Source of the DNA: an uncultured Selenomonadaceae bacterium
GTDB lineage: Bacteria > Bacillota > Negativicutes > Selenomonadales > Selenomonadaceae
Assembly: GCA_905234195.1 (NCBI GenBank)
Contig: CAJOFR010000009.1
Location: forward strand, 1-64,000
Direction: 5' to 3'
DNA length: 64,000 nucleotides
Below are positions 1 to 8,897 of this stretch, piece after piece. The position numbers were made by a program, and so were the translations under genes. The first letter of the stretch is position 1, and each line of letters begins with the position of its first letter. The notes under the pieces are model-generated. The model saw only the letters and a list, made by a program, of their open reading frames with translations, made no database searches and was not told the origin of the DNA.

Positions 1-2976
1 GAAGTTTCTCTCGAATCGGGAGCAAACAGCACAATTTTTGCGGGTAGCGGCGATGACGTCATTAATGTTGGCGACAAAAGTTATGCGCGCTACGACGATT
101 ATTTCAGCGTCGGCGACGGAAATAATTTTGTCAACGACGACGATGTTTTAGGCTCGACGATTGTCAGTGGCAGTGGAAACGATACGATTATCACGGGCGG
201 CTACGGCTCTTCGATTGACGTGGGCGCGGGCAATAATTCAGTCACGATTAACAGCGGCGGCAACAGTACAATCAGCGCGGGCGACGGAAATGATTATGTC
301 ACGATTGCCGGTTCGGCGTCAGAAAACCTTATCGACGTGGGCGCGGGCGACAATACAGTTTATGGCGGGCTCGGCACGAATACGGTGACAGCAGGCTACG
401 GCAATGACAGCGTGACGATTGGCGGCGGCTATGTCAGCGTCGGTCACGGCGACAACGAAGTTTCTCTCGAATCGGGAGCAAACAGCACAATTTTCGCGGG
501 CAGTGGCGACGACACAATCAGAGTCGGCGATAAAAGTTATGCCCGTTACAGAAATTTGATTTACACGCGCGGCGGAAATAATTTTATCGACAACAGCAAC
601 GTTCAGAATTCGACGATAGCGGCGGGTAGCGGCAACGATACGATTGTTTCAAGCGGTGCTAATTCTTCGATTAACGCGGGCGACGGCAACAACAATATCA
701 CGCTGAACGGCGGCTATAATACCGTTATCACCGGCGCGGGCGACGACACAATCACTTTCGAGAGCAGCAACAACGTTATACTTTTCGGCGGCGGTCATGA
801 CGTCTTTTATAATTACGGTAAAGACAATCACATAAAATTCGTGGACGGCACAAAGGAAAATGATATCCAGCTTTTGCAGACGGCGGACGGCGATCCCGTG
901 CTTTGGGATACGGTCAGGGGCGGCACGATAACTTTAGTCGGCGCGTCGAGTTTCAGTTTCGTTTTGGATACCTACAGCGCGGAAGAAACTATTATCTCCG
1001 GAATTGATGCAGACGATTTGGACGAAGTGATTATCGACGCAACTTTGCCAGGCGGTGCGTCAATCAAAGGCAGTGCGTTGACTTTAACGACGAAGTTCAC
1101 TGACACGACGATTAATCTTTTGACAACATACGGCTCCGAAGTCACGAAGGTGGACGCCTCCAAACTTTCAAAGCCCGTCGAAATTATCGGCAACACTCTC
1201 AGCAATTCGATTAAGGGCGGCAAGGGTGCTGATACGATTTACGGAATGTCCGGCAACGATACGATGATTGGCGGCAGCGGCAAAGATATTTTCGTCCACA
1301 AGCGCGGCAATGATGTTATCACGGATTACGCGGCGGGGCAGGATAAAATCCGGCTGACCGACGTGGGGATTACAAGTTCTTCGCTGAAGGGTTCGGATAT
1401 TATCTTAACGACGAACGAAGGCACTATCCTCGTCAAGAAAATGAAGGACAAAAAAATTACCGTGATTGACGCTGACGGTAACGAGACCTCTCAAGTTTAC
1501 GGGCGGTTTAATTACAGTTCCGATAAGTCCGAAATAATTTTGGCGTCGACTTTCACGGGCAGTCTTGTATCTTCGGATTATGATTCGAGCGTTGAAAAAA
1601 TCGATGCGTCCGTCGTCAAGAAGGCTATCAAAATTTACGGCAACGACAACGACAACAAGATTATCGGCAACGCGAAAAACGATTTGATATACGGCGGCGA
1701 AGGTAACGATTCGATTTACGGCGGGAAGGGCGCGGATAAAATTTATGGCGACGCCGGCAACGATTCGATTTACGGCGGCGCGGGCAATGATATTCTTTAC
1801 GGAGGCGCGGACGATGATTTCTTGAGCGGCGACGAAGGCAATGACAAACTTTACGGCGAGGCGGGCAATGATATTATCAACGGCGGCGCAGGCAAAGACA
1901 TGATTTGGGGCGGCGACGGCAACGACTCAATTTTCGGCGGAGATGCCGCTGATAAAATTTACGGCGACAACGGCGACGACACACTTTGGGGCGGCGCGGA
2001 TAATGACACGCTCACCGGCGGCAATGGCAACGACGTTTTCATTCACAGCGACGGAAAAGATGTTATCACCGATTATAAAACCGGGCAGGACAAAATTAAA
2101 TTTGTCGACGCATCGTTAATCTCCTCCACGATAAAGGGGTCGGATATTGTCATGACGACGGACAAGGGTACGCTTACCGTGAAGGGCGGCAAGAATAAAT
2201 TAATCACGGTGATTGATTCCGACGGCAACGAGTCCACGCAAATTTATGGGCTGTTCAATTACAACTCGGACAAAACTGCGATAAGTTTGACCTCGGCTTT
2301 CAGCGGGACACTCACCGCCGACGATTATTATTCGACCGTCGAGACAATCAACATGACGAAGGTTGCGAAGGCGTCGAAAGTTTACGGCAACGACAACGAC
2401 AATTCGATTATCGGCAGCGCGAAGGTTGATACGATTTACGGCGGCGGCGGCAATGATACAATCGACGGCGGAAAATCGAATGACGTGCTCTTCGGTGACG
2501 ACGGCGACGATACTTTGATTGGCGGCGCGGGGAATGACACGCTTACCGGCGGCGACGGATCAGACACCTTCGTTTACGCGAACGGCGACGGCAAGGACAT
2601 AATCACGGATTACACTTCAGGCGAAGACACGATAAAAATCACGAAGGGGAAAATTTCCAAGACGACGTACAGCGGAAATAATGTCGTCTTCACGATTGGC
2701 AGCGGCACTATCACGGTGAAGGACGGCAAGGACAAAGAAATTACAATCGTCGACGCGAGCGGCAACACGACGACTGAAACTTATTCCAAGTTTGTTTCGA
2801 CGCCGCCTAAGCTTTGGTTTGACGACGATAATAATTTTGTCACGAACGACGCAAAAATTTCTGACGTCGAAGAAACTACCGAGACGAATTATTCTGTCGG
2901 CAACGTCGAAAATAATTCCGTCTTAACGGAGCTTGTACAAGAAAAAGATTATCAGCTTACCTACAGCGCAAAATAA
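1..2976 (+). CDS. RTX-like calcium-binding repeat protein (5' truncated by window edge)
   Basis: The reading frame is open from base 1, so the start lies outside the window and 991 residues are visible. The first part is built of loose beta-roll-like repeats rich in GAGNN/GDGNN turns. The middle and end carry canonical RTX nonapeptides such as GGEGNDSIY, GGAGNDILY and GGDGNDSIF, which in this family bind Ca2+ and fold into a parallel beta roll outside the cell. Three modules of the type GNDVITDY..GQDKIK..GSDI follow RTX blocks. The tail is acidic and ends DYQLTYSAK. A 152-residue unit starting EVSLESGANSTIF occurs at base 1 and again at 457. The protein is probably a secreted or surface adhesin; a catalytic domain could lie in the missing N-terminus. 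The protein class is clear, the specific function is not. Confidence 0.85.
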   Translation, partial: EVSLESGANSTIFAGSGDDVINVGDKSYARYDDYFSVGDGNNFVNDDDVLGSTIVSGSGNDTIITGGYGSSIDVGAGNNSVTINSGGNSTISAGDGNDYVTIAGSASENLIDVGAGDNTVYGGLGTNTVTAGYGNDSVTIGGGYVSVGHGDNEVSLESGANSTIFAGSGDDTIRVGDKSYARYRNLIYTRGGNNFIDNSNVQNSTIAAGSGNDTIVSSGANSSINAGDGNNNITLNGGYNTVITGAGDDTITFESSNNVILFGGGHDVFYNYGKDNHIKFVDGTKENDIQLLQTADGDPVLWDTVRGGTITLVGASSFSFVLDTYSAEETIISGIDADDLDEVIIDATLPGGASIKGSALTLTTKFTDTTINLLTTYGSEVTKVDASKLSKPVEIIGNTLSNSIKGGKGADTIYGMSGNDTMIGGSGKDIFVHKRGNDVITDYAAGQDKIRLTDVGITSSSLKGSDIILTTNEGTILVKKMKDKKITVIDADGNETSQVYGRFNYSSDKSEIILASTFTGSLVSSDYDSSVEKIDASVVKKAIKIYGNDNDNKIIGNAKNDLIYGGEGNDSIYGGKGADKIYGDAGNDSIYGGAGNDILYGGADDDFLSGDEGNDKLYGEAGNDIINGGAGKDMIWGGDGNDSIFGGDAADKIYGDNGDDTLWGGADNDTLTGGNGNDVFIHSDGKDVITDYKTGQDKIKFVDASLISSTIKGSDIVMTTDKGTLTVKGGKNKLITVIDSDGNESTQIYGLFNYNSDKTAISLTSAFSGTLTADDYYSTVETINMTKVAKASKVYGNDNDNSIIGSAKVDTIYGGGGNDTIDGGKSNDVLFGDDGDDTLIGGAGNDTLTGGDGSDTFVYANGDGKDIITDYTSGEDTIKITKGKISKTTYSGNNVVFTIGSGTITVKDGKDKEITIVDASGNTTTETYSKFVSTPPKLWFDDDNNFVTNDAKISDVEETTETNYSVGNVENNSVLTELVQEKDYQLTYSAK

Positions 2977-3039
2977 TTTACTCGATGAAATAAAAATTCT
3001 GCGCGGTGAAAAAATCTGCGCGAAGAAAAATTTTTTGGC

Positions 3040-3072
3040 AACGTCCTCGAAAAATTTCGGGGACGTTTTTTT
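3040..3072 (+). terminator. Rho-independent terminator after the RTX gene
   Basis: A stem of about 12 bp (AACGTCC paired with GGACGTT, continued by TCGAAA with TTTCGG) with a four-base loop is followed by seven T. It sits 64 bases after the RTX stop codon. Confidence 0.8.
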
Positions 3073-3094
3073 ATAAATATTCTGCAAAAAAAAC

Positions 3095-3122
3095 TTGCGG
3101 GGGGGGGTAGCTGTGTTATACT
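3095..3122 (+). promoter_or_regulatory. Promoter with a G9 tract in its spacer
   Basis: TTGCGG (3095-3100) and TATACT (3117-3122) are separated by 16 bases, and the ribosome-binding site of the TPR gene lies about 20 bases downstream. Nine consecutive G (3099-3107) overlap the end of the -35 box and the start of the spacer, so slippage in the tract would change the spacing. The promoter is a sequence prediction. Confidence 0.55.
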
Positions 3123-3152
3123 TTCGGTCAGCAGTGCAATGGAGGTGTTCAT

Positions 3153-4535
3153 GTGGATAATCAGAAGAAAAAATTTACAAGTTTTGGTATTTTAATAGCT
3201 GTTTTGGTTCTCGTATCTGCTGGAGTTGTATTTTCTCTGCCACCCCAGAAAATCAATCAAGAAACTTTGAAAGCCGCACGAGAAAAATTGGAAATTGAAA
3301 GAGCTGAAAAAGTAAAAAAGTATTTTGACGACGGAATGGAATATATTAAAAACGGGCAATATGCACAGGCAAAAGATAAATTTGAAGAATTAATGAAACT
3401 TACGCCTGATGACGATAAAGTATATTTTCAACTGGGAATAGTTTATAGCAATTTGAAGGAATATAATAAGGCAAGAGTAATGTTCCAAAAGGTCACGGAA
3501 CTTGATTCGAATAATGTCGAGGCTTATTATGAAATTGCTCTGATTCACAGGAACGCAGAAGAATATGACAAAGCAAAGGAAACATTTCAGAAGATCGCGG
3601 AAATTGATCCAAATAACGATAAAGCTTATTTTGAGCTGGGAAAAATTTATTTCGAGTCAGACAAAGATTACATAACTTCCATGAGCATGTTTAAGAAGGC
3701 TACGGAGATTAATCCGCAAAATTATTTGGCTCATTATAATCTTGGCAGTTCCTACTTCAATCAGAAGGATTATACCAACGCCATTGAAGAATATGAAAAG
3801 GTTTTGAATCTTAAACCCGATGACGATATGTCATATGCTCAACTTGCCTCTGCCTATTCGAGTTTAGGTAATTACAACGAAGCTCTAAAAAACATAAATA
3901 AAGCTCTTGAAATGAATCCAAAGAATGAATCAGCCGTGAAGATTAAGGGAACAATATTAACTGCCGTGAATAAGCAAGCCAAAATTCAAAATCAACAGGC
4001 TCAAAACAATCAACCTAAAAGTAAATCATCTCAAAAACAAAATTCCAAAAATAGTTCCCCTTACTTCTGCGACGTAAAGGGAATTGGCAGAGTTAAAGGC
4101 ACTATGCAAAACGGTATCGGTATGGCGGTTTGTAGGATCTCTGAAAGAGAAACCTTTACAGGGGGAATTATAGGAACAACCTTGAGAAGTAGTGGAAAAT
4201 ATGTTGTGTTAGATGTAGTGATAACCAGCAATTTAAATGAAACGACCGCAATTACCAGTAGCAGATTATTTCTAATTGATGAAAATGGCAGAAAATATTC
4301 GGTCGAATCCGAAGTTCATAAACAAATTAACATTTATGAAATGAATGATTATTTCATTCAGTACCAAGATATAAATCCGGGTTTGACAAAAGGAATGGGG
4401 ATTATCTTCGATGTACCGCGCAATTTAAACGTAAATAACGCATACTTGGAATATGAATTTAGAGTTGAAGGATTTCTGGGTTTGCCAGGTGAAAAAACTG
4501 TAACAACACCTGTCAGAGTGGAAATTGTTCAGTAG
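3153..4535 (+). CDS. Membrane-anchored TPR protein with C-terminal DUF4352-like domain
   Basis: The start is GTG at 3153, placed 7 bases after a GGAGG box. Residues 10-30 form one hydrophobic segment (signal anchor). About six tetratricopeptide repeats follow (residues 55-270), recognisable by A/Y/F patterns such as YFQLGIVYSNLKEYNKA and AHYNLGSSYFNQKDYTNA. A Gln/Asn/Lys-rich linker (roughly 275-305) leads to a beta-rich C-terminal domain resembling DUF4352, an immunoglobulin-like extracytoplasmic fold. TPR arrays bind other proteins, so an envelope scaffold role is likely, but the partner is unknown. The gene is more AT-rich, with more A/T-ending codons, than its neighbours, which may indicate a different origin. 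It is monocistronic between two terminators. Confidence 0.8.
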   Translation: MDNQKKKFTSFGILIAVLVLVSAGVVFSLPPQKINQETLKAAREKLEIERAEKVKKYFDDGMEYIKNGQYAQAKDKFEELMKLTPDDDKVYFQLGIVYSNLKEYNKARVMFQKVTELDSNNVEAYYEIALIHRNAEEYDKAKETFQKIAEIDPNNDKAYFELGKIYFESDKDYITSMSMFKKATEINPQNYLAHYNLGSSYFNQKDYTNAIEEYEKVLNLKPDDDMSYAQLASAYSSLGNYNEALKNINKALEMNPKNESAVKIKGTILTAVNKQAKIQNQQAQNNQPKSKSSQKQNSKNSSPYFCDVKGIGRVKGTMQNGIGMAVCRISERETFTGGIIGTTLRSSGKYVVLDVVITSNLNETTAITSSRLFLIDENGRKYSVESEVHKQINIYEMNDYFIQYQDINPGLTKGMGIIFDVPRNLNVNNAYLEYEFRVEGFLGLPGEKTVTTPVRVEIVQ

Positions 4536-4642
4536 TGATCTAAGGGTTTTAAAAATATGTTGAAAAAGATTTTTACGTCTGCACGATCAAGAGAAAAATA
4601 AATTCGTTGAAAATGAAATTTTGGGAGAGTTCTAAAAAATTC

Positions 4643-4674
4643 AGCGTCCTCAAAATTCGGGGACGCTTTTTTTT
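4643..4674. terminator. Bidirectional terminator between convergent genes
   Basis: AGCGTCC pairs with GGACGCT around a short loop and is followed by eight T on the plus strand. Upstream A residues provide a T run on the other strand. It lies between the TPR gene and the convergent P-type-ATPase-like gene. Confidence 0.7.
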
Positions 4675-5884
4675 AAAATTTTTCCTCTTCGGGTTTTCGC
4701 ATGCGCATGGAATTTATCGCGATTAACGTCGAAAAAATCGCCACGCCCGCGAATGCCATCAGCGGCGTGAAAATCAGCGTCGAAGTTTCCGGCGCGGTCA
4801 TCATCGCCGCAGGGACGAGCAACAGCCACGACACGTACGCAATGCGCCGATTTATTTTTATCAAGTCGGCCGCCTTCGTCGCGATATTCCGGATTATCAA
4901 AAATTTTTCCGGCGAAGGGATTTCAATATCAAGTTTCAAATTGTCACTGCCCTCGTTCAAAACAAGTGAGCCGTCTTGCAAATGAACGGCGACGTCCGCA
5001 TTAAACAGCGCGGGCAAATCTCGAAACTCATTGCCGATAACCGCGACGGTTTGTCTTTTCGCGCGCATAATCTGAACTTCGCGCGCCTTGTCCTCCGGCG
5101 AAAGGTTTGCCTTTATCGCGTCGACGCTGAGATTTTTCGCGATACCTTTTGCAGTTTTTTTGCCGGAGGCGGTGAGCAAAACAGTCTCAAGCTTTTTCCT
5201 CTTTAGCATGGAAAGAAATTCTTTCGTGCGCGGATTAATGTCGTCCTTCAGCGCGATAATCCCGCGCGCCATATTTCCCATGCCGAGCAAAAGAACGGTC
5301 TTGCCATGCACCGCGAGCTGATCCATTTTGTTGAAGAGATTGACGCTGACGGAAACTCCTTGATTAGCCACCCACTGCGGATTGCCGACGCGAATAGGCG
5401 AGCCGTTCAAAATAGCTTCGACGCCACTGCCGGGAATTTCGTTGAAGGCAGCGACGGGTTGCAGGCGAAGAGCACGATTAACCGCCGCGTCATAAATTTT
5501 TTGCCCAAGAATATGAGAGGCGTTTTGTTCGGCGATAGCGCAGAATGACAGCAACGACGATTGAGTCAGCCCTTCGGGAAATAAATCCGTCACAAAATAA
5601 TTTCCGTCCGTCACGAATTTATTCATGGGCACCGCCACCGTGTCCACCTCCGCCAAAGTCAAAAGCGAATCCGGATTGTTCAATTTTATTTCTTCTTCTT
5701 CGGCGACTCTTTCCGCAAGACGAATCACCAAAATTTTCGACAGCATCAAACAGACCGGCGAAAAGGCAATGAATATCGTGAGCGCAACTTGAATTGCCGG
5801 CTCTTCACCGCGCAGAAAAAATAAGTACACAAAAAAAATTATCGACGTGAACAAGTCCAGCAAAAAAAATAATTTTATCCTCAT
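4673..5884 (-). CDS. Degenerate P1B-type ATPase-like protein (probable pseudoenzyme)
   Basis: At 403 residues this is roughly half the size of a heavy-metal P1B ATPase. It keeps only the last part of the fold: two N-terminal membrane segments (about 3-55), the phosphorylation/nucleotide-binding region (75-310) and two C-terminal membrane segments (340-395). Every signature is altered. The metal-binding CPC position reads SPVCL, and the DKTGT loop reads PMNKF (86-90), so proline replaces the phosphorylated Asp. LTGD reads LTAS (237-240) and GDGINDxP reads GNEFRDLP (284-291). The HP motif of the N domain reads HI, whereas the PGSGVEA nucleotide-binding loop and SPEDKA are kept. No actuator domain or metal-binding domain is encoded. 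The frame is intact over 1.2 kb, so it looks like a maintained non-catalytic protein, not a decaying gene. Its role is unknown; transport by the normal phosphoenzyme cycle is not possible. Confidence 0.8.
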   Translation of the reverse strand: MRIKLFFLLDLFTSIIFFVYLFFLRGEEPAIQVALTIFIAFSPVCLMLSKILVIRLAERVAEEEEIKLNNPDSLLTLAEVDTVAVPMNKFVTDGNYFVTDLFPEGLTQSSLLSFCAIAEQNASHILGQKIYDAAVNRALRLQPVAAFNEIPGSGVEAILNGSPIRVGNPQWVANQGVSVSVNLFNKMDQLAVHGKTVLLLGMGNMARGIIALKDDINPRTKEFLSMLKRKKLETVLLTASGKKTAKGIAKNLSVDAIKANLSPEDKAREVQIMRAKRQTVAVIGNEFRDLPALFNADVAVHLQDGSLVLNEGSDNLKLDIEIPSPEKFLIIRNIATKAADLIKINRRIAYVSWLLLVPAAMMTAPETSTLIFTPLMAFAGVAIFSTLIAINSMRMRKPEEEKF

Positions 5885-6014
5885 CTTTAATCACCGTTCT
5901 GAAAATTTTTTGCCGAAGGTTATTATAACATTTATCGAAAAATATTTCTCAAAAAATTTTCGCACGAAAAAGTTTTTTTGTGATAAAATGTCATACGTAA
6001 GGGGCGCAAAAAAT

Positions 6015-6043
6015 TTGACTTGCCGCAACTTGTAGGTTATAAT
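6015..6043 (+). promoter_or_regulatory. SigA-type promoter of the sigma factor gene
   Basis: TTGACT (6015-6020) and TATAAT (6038-6043) are separated by exactly 17 bases, and the coding start is 25 bases downstream. This is a near-consensus housekeeping promoter. Confidence 0.8.
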
Positions 6044-6068
6044 CAAATGTATTGACGGAGGGTCTGTT

Positions 6069-6830
6069 ATGGAAGCGAGTATTGGAAGTGTTTTGGACAA
6101 TAGCAGTAACACCGACGAATATGCCAAGTACGATTCGCTGACTGACGAAGAGATTATTGCCGAAATAAAAGATAATATGAATACTTCCGCGATGGAATAT
6201 TTAATTCACAGGTACAGGAGTTTTGTCAGAGCTAAAGCACGTTCGTATTTTCTGATCGGTGCGGATCGCGAAGATATTATTCAGGAGGGCATGATTGGTT
6301 TTTATAAAGCCGTGAGGGATTTTAAGAGCGACAAACTTTCTTCCTTTCACGCCTTCGCTGAACTGTGTGTGACACGACAAATAATCACTGCGATAAAAAC
6401 TGCGACGCGCCAAAAACATATTCCGCTGAATTCTTATGTGTCTTTGAATAAACCGATTTACGACGAAGATTCTGACCGAACTCTTTTGGACGTAATTTCA
6501 GGCGTCAAGGTTGCCGACCCGGAAGAGCTTGTCATAAGCCGCGAAGAATTTTTGGCTATCGAAAAGAAAATGGAAGAGATTCTGAGTGACCTTGAGTGGC
6601 AGGTTTTGATGGCTTACCTTGACGGAAAATCTTATCAGGAAATCGCCGCCGGCTTGAATCGTCACGTTAAGTCGATTGATAACGCGCTGCAACGTGTTAA
6701 AAGAAAACTCGAACGCTATGTCGCCAGCCGCAGTGAGGCAATCGATATCGGGACGGTTTATCGCGGTCTTTCCACAATCGACAGGCGGTTGAAATCTCAC
6801 GAGGATAATTTGCCGCCGCTAATCGATTAG
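6069..6830 (+). CDS. sigH: RNA polymerase sigma-70 family factor, SigH-like
   Basis: The 253-residue protein begins at ATG 6069 behind a GGAGG box. Region 2 is visible as AMEYLIHRYRSFVRAKAR and the core-binding stretch GADREDIIQEGMIGFYKAVRDF, close to SigH/Spo0H of Firmicutes. Region 4 is a helix-turn-helix with LDGKSYQEIAAGLNRHVKSI. It would direct core RNA polymerase to alternative promoters; in Firmicutes SigH serves stationary-phase and early developmental genes. A C-terminal tail of about 30 residues (from about 225) goes beyond the usual length. The gene has its own strong promoter and terminator and stands alone. The symbol is by similarity; the regulon is unknown. Confidence 0.85.
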   Translation: MEASIGSVLDNSSNTDEYAKYDSLTDEEIIAEIKDNMNTSAMEYLIHRYRSFVRAKARSYFLIGADREDIIQEGMIGFYKAVRDFKSDKLSSFHAFAELCVTRQIITAIKTATRQKHIPLNSYVSLNKPIYDEDSDRTLLDVISGVKVADPEELVISREEFLAIEKKMEEILSDLEWQVLMAYLDGKSYQEIAAGLNRHVKSIDNALQRVKRKLERYVASRSEAIDIGTVYRGLSTIDRRLKSHEDNLPPLID

Positions 6831-6871
6831 AAAAATCTCGTCGCGGAAAATTTCTGCAACGGGATTTTTTT
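6831..6871. terminator. Terminator between sigH and rarA
   Basis: AATCTCGT and ACGGGATT form an imperfect stem followed by seven T, directly after the sigma factor stop. It overlaps the rarA stop codon and may act on both strands. Confidence 0.65.
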
Positions 6872-8153
6872 ATCGCCTGTCTTTCCAGCGCGCCTGGAGG
6901 GATTTTTTTATTTCGCCTTCCCGCCCAATGTCCGTCGGGAAATAATATCGCGCGGTCTTCCGAGAATCAGGCAGGTATTGTTGCTCGACGAAATGATTTT
7001 CAAAATCGTGAGGATACTTGTAGCCTTTGCCGTGCCCGAAAAATTTTGAACCCTTATAGCTCGTGTCGCGCAGGTGCAAGGGAATTTCGTCGACATCGCG
7101 ATTATTTTTCACGTCCTCCAGCGCAGAATCAATCGCAAGGTAAGCGGCGTTGCTCTTCGGCGCGCCGGCAATGTAAGTGACCGCCTGTGCAAGGGGTATT
7201 CGCGCTTCGGGCAGCCCGACGAACTGCGCAACTTGAGCCGCCGCATTCGCCACAACCAAAGCCATAGGATCCGCGTTGCCGACATCTTCCGCCGCGCAAA
7301 TCACAATCCGTCGCGCGATAAAATTTAAATCCTCCCCGCCGTCAATCATCTTCGCCAAATAATAAATTGCCGCGTCCGCGTCACTGCCGCGCATGCTCTT
7401 AATAAAAGCCGACGCCGTGTCGTAATGGTTATCGCCCTTCTTGTCGTACTTGCGTATTCTTTCGCCGAGAACTTCGCGCAGATTTTCAAGCGTCACTCCA
7501 TTTTCAAAGGCCGCCTGCTCCAACAAATTCAAAGCAATTCGTGCGTCGCCGTCCGCAAAATCCGCAATGACTTCCAACGCTTTTTCTTCGACGGGCAAAT
7601 TTTTAAACTCCACGTCAATCGCCTGCCGAAGAATTTTTTTTATCTCGTCGACAGTCAATTTTGAGAGCCGGACAATTTTTACGCGACTCAACAACGCTCC
7701 GTTGACCTCGAAGAAAGGATTTTCCGTCGTCGCCCCAATCAGAATCAGCCGCCCGTCTTCAACGTACGGCAACAAAAAATCCTGCTGCCCCTTGTTAAAG
7801 CGGTGAATCTCGTCGATAAATAAAATTGTCCGCCGCCGATAAAAGCTCCGCTGATCCTCCGCCTCCTTGACAATCCCGCGCAGTTCAGAAATCCCGGAAA
7901 GAGCCGCGTTGATTTTCACGAAGTTGCTTTCCGTCGTGTTGGCAATTATTTTCGCAAGGGACGTCTTGCCGGTGCCGGGCGCGCCATAAAAAATCATGGA
8001 GGGGATTTTTCCCTGCTCAATCATGCGACCGAGCGCGCCGCGCAAAATTTTTTCCTGCCCGACAAAATCGCTCAACTTTTGCGGGCGCATTTTTTCGGCA
8101 AGCGGCTGATAATTTTTGCCCTCCGAAATTTCCGTCGCCTCAAATAAATTCAT
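6870..8153 (-). CDS. rarA: Replication-associated recombination protein A (RarA/MgsA)
   Basis: This 427-residue AAA+ ATPase acts at stalled replication forks together with SSB and recombination factors. It has the family start RPQKLSDFVGQEKIL, the Walker A motif GAPGTGKTSLAK (about 59-70), the Walker B/DExH motif LFIDEIHRFNKGQQD, sensor 1 IGATTENP and the C-terminal motif YKYPHDF. Its length is normal for the family. The ATG directly abuts the stop codon of dut (8154), so it is the last gene of a tightly packed minus-strand operon that includes miaA, hfq and dut, and it may be translationally coupled to dut. Confidence 0.95.
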   Translation of the reverse strand: MNLFEATEISEGKNYQPLAEKMRPQKLSDFVGQEKILRGALGRMIEQGKIPSMIFYGAPGTGKTSLAKIIANTTESNFVKINAALSGISELRGIVKEAEDQRSFYRRRTILFIDEIHRFNKGQQDFLLPYVEDGRLILIGATTENPFFEVNGALLSRVKIVRLSKLTVDEIKKILRQAIDVEFKNLPVEEKALEVIADFADGDARIALNLLEQAAFENGVTLENLREVLGERIRKYDKKGDNHYDTASAFIKSMRGSDADAAIYYLAKMIDGGEDLNFIARRIVICAAEDVGNADPMALVVANAAAQVAQFVGLPEARIPLAQAVTYIAGAPKSNAAYLAIDSALEDVKNNRDVDEIPLHLRDTSYKGSKFFGHGKGYKYPHDFENHFVEQQYLPDSRKTARYYFPTDIGREGEIKKSLQARWKDRR

Positions 8154-8597
8154 CTAAAAATCCCCCGTCGAACCGAAACCGCCTTGACGTTTTTGACCGA
8201 CGCCAATTTTATCGCCGTCCGCCGTCAAATATTTTTGAAAGACCCCCTGCGCGATACGCATGCCCTTTTTAATTTCAAAGTCACCGCCAAAACTCGTCAG
8301 CGGCACAAAAATTTGCTCGTGATAATCCGCGTCAATCACCCCCACGCCATTCGCCAAAAATAAATTGTGCTTGACGGCGAGGCTCGAACGAATATAAATC
8401 AGCAAAACTTCGTCGGGCAACATAAAAGCTTTGAGACCCGTCGGCACGAGAGAAATTTTTTCGCCGGAAATCAAAACTTCCTCCGCCGCGCACAAATCGT
8501 AGCCCGCGCTGAAAGCCGTCTTCCTCTTCGGCAAAATTATTCCGCGCTCCTCGTAGCCGCCCAGAATCTCAAAGCCCCGAATTTTTTTCGTAATCAA
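8154..8597 (-). CDS. dut: dUTP diphosphatase
   Basis: The 147-residue protein hydrolyses dUTP to dUMP and pyrophosphate, keeping uracil out of DNA and feeding dTMP synthesis. All five trimeric dUTPase motifs are visible: AGYDLCAAE (I), RSSLA (II), NGVGVIDADYHEQI (III), GMRIAQGVF (IV) and the C-terminal GGFGSTGDF (V), which closes the active site. The start is TTG at 8597, immediately after the hfq stop codon, with no ATG alternative upstream. It lies between hfq and rarA with no spacing to either. Confidence 0.93.
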   Translation of the reverse strand: MITKKIRGFEILGGYEERGIILPKRKTAFSAGYDLCAAEEVLISGEKISLVPTGLKAFMLPDEVLLIYIRSSLAVKHNLFLANGVGVIDADYHEQIFVPLTSFGGDFEIKKGMRIAQGVFQKYLTADGDKIGVGQKRQGGFGSTGDF

Positions 8598-8852
8598 TTA
8601 TTCTTTCGCGTCGTCTTCGCGCTCGGATTTTTCATTCATGTTCAAAGTTTTGGTCGGCGTGATCGTGGAAATCGCGTGCTTGTAAATCATCTGCTGCTTG
8701 CCCATCGATTCGATAATCACCGTGAAGTTATCAAAGCCGCGCACCATGCCCTTGAGCTGAAAACCGTTGACGAGGTGAACGACGACCATGACGTTTTCTT
8801 TACGCGCCTGGTTCAAAAAGTTGTCCTGAATGTTGATAATTTTTGTTGCCAT
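8598..8852 (-). CDS. hfq: RNA chaperone Hfq
   Basis: The 84-residue Sm-like protein forms a hexameric ring that binds small RNAs and mRNAs. The family start [14 protein letters not shown], the Sm1 motif [20 protein letters not shown] and the Sm2 motif YKHAISTI (normally YKHAIST) are all present. A short acidic tail follows. It lies directly downstream of miaA, the arrangement common in many bacteria, with a 45-base gap that holds a ribosome-binding site. Confidence 0.97.
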   Translation of the reverse strand: MATKIINIQDNFLNQARKENVMVVVHLVNGFQLKGMVRGFDNFTVIIESMGKQQMIYKHAISTITPTKTLNMNEKSEREDDAKE

Positions 8853-8897
8853 TTCAGAAATCTCCTTTAAAATATTTTAGCCGGACTTGCCGACAAT

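Noticed and set aside
1..1223. Short open frames antisense to or out of frame with the RTX gene
   Set aside because: They arise from the repetitive codons of the RTX gene and lack start signals.
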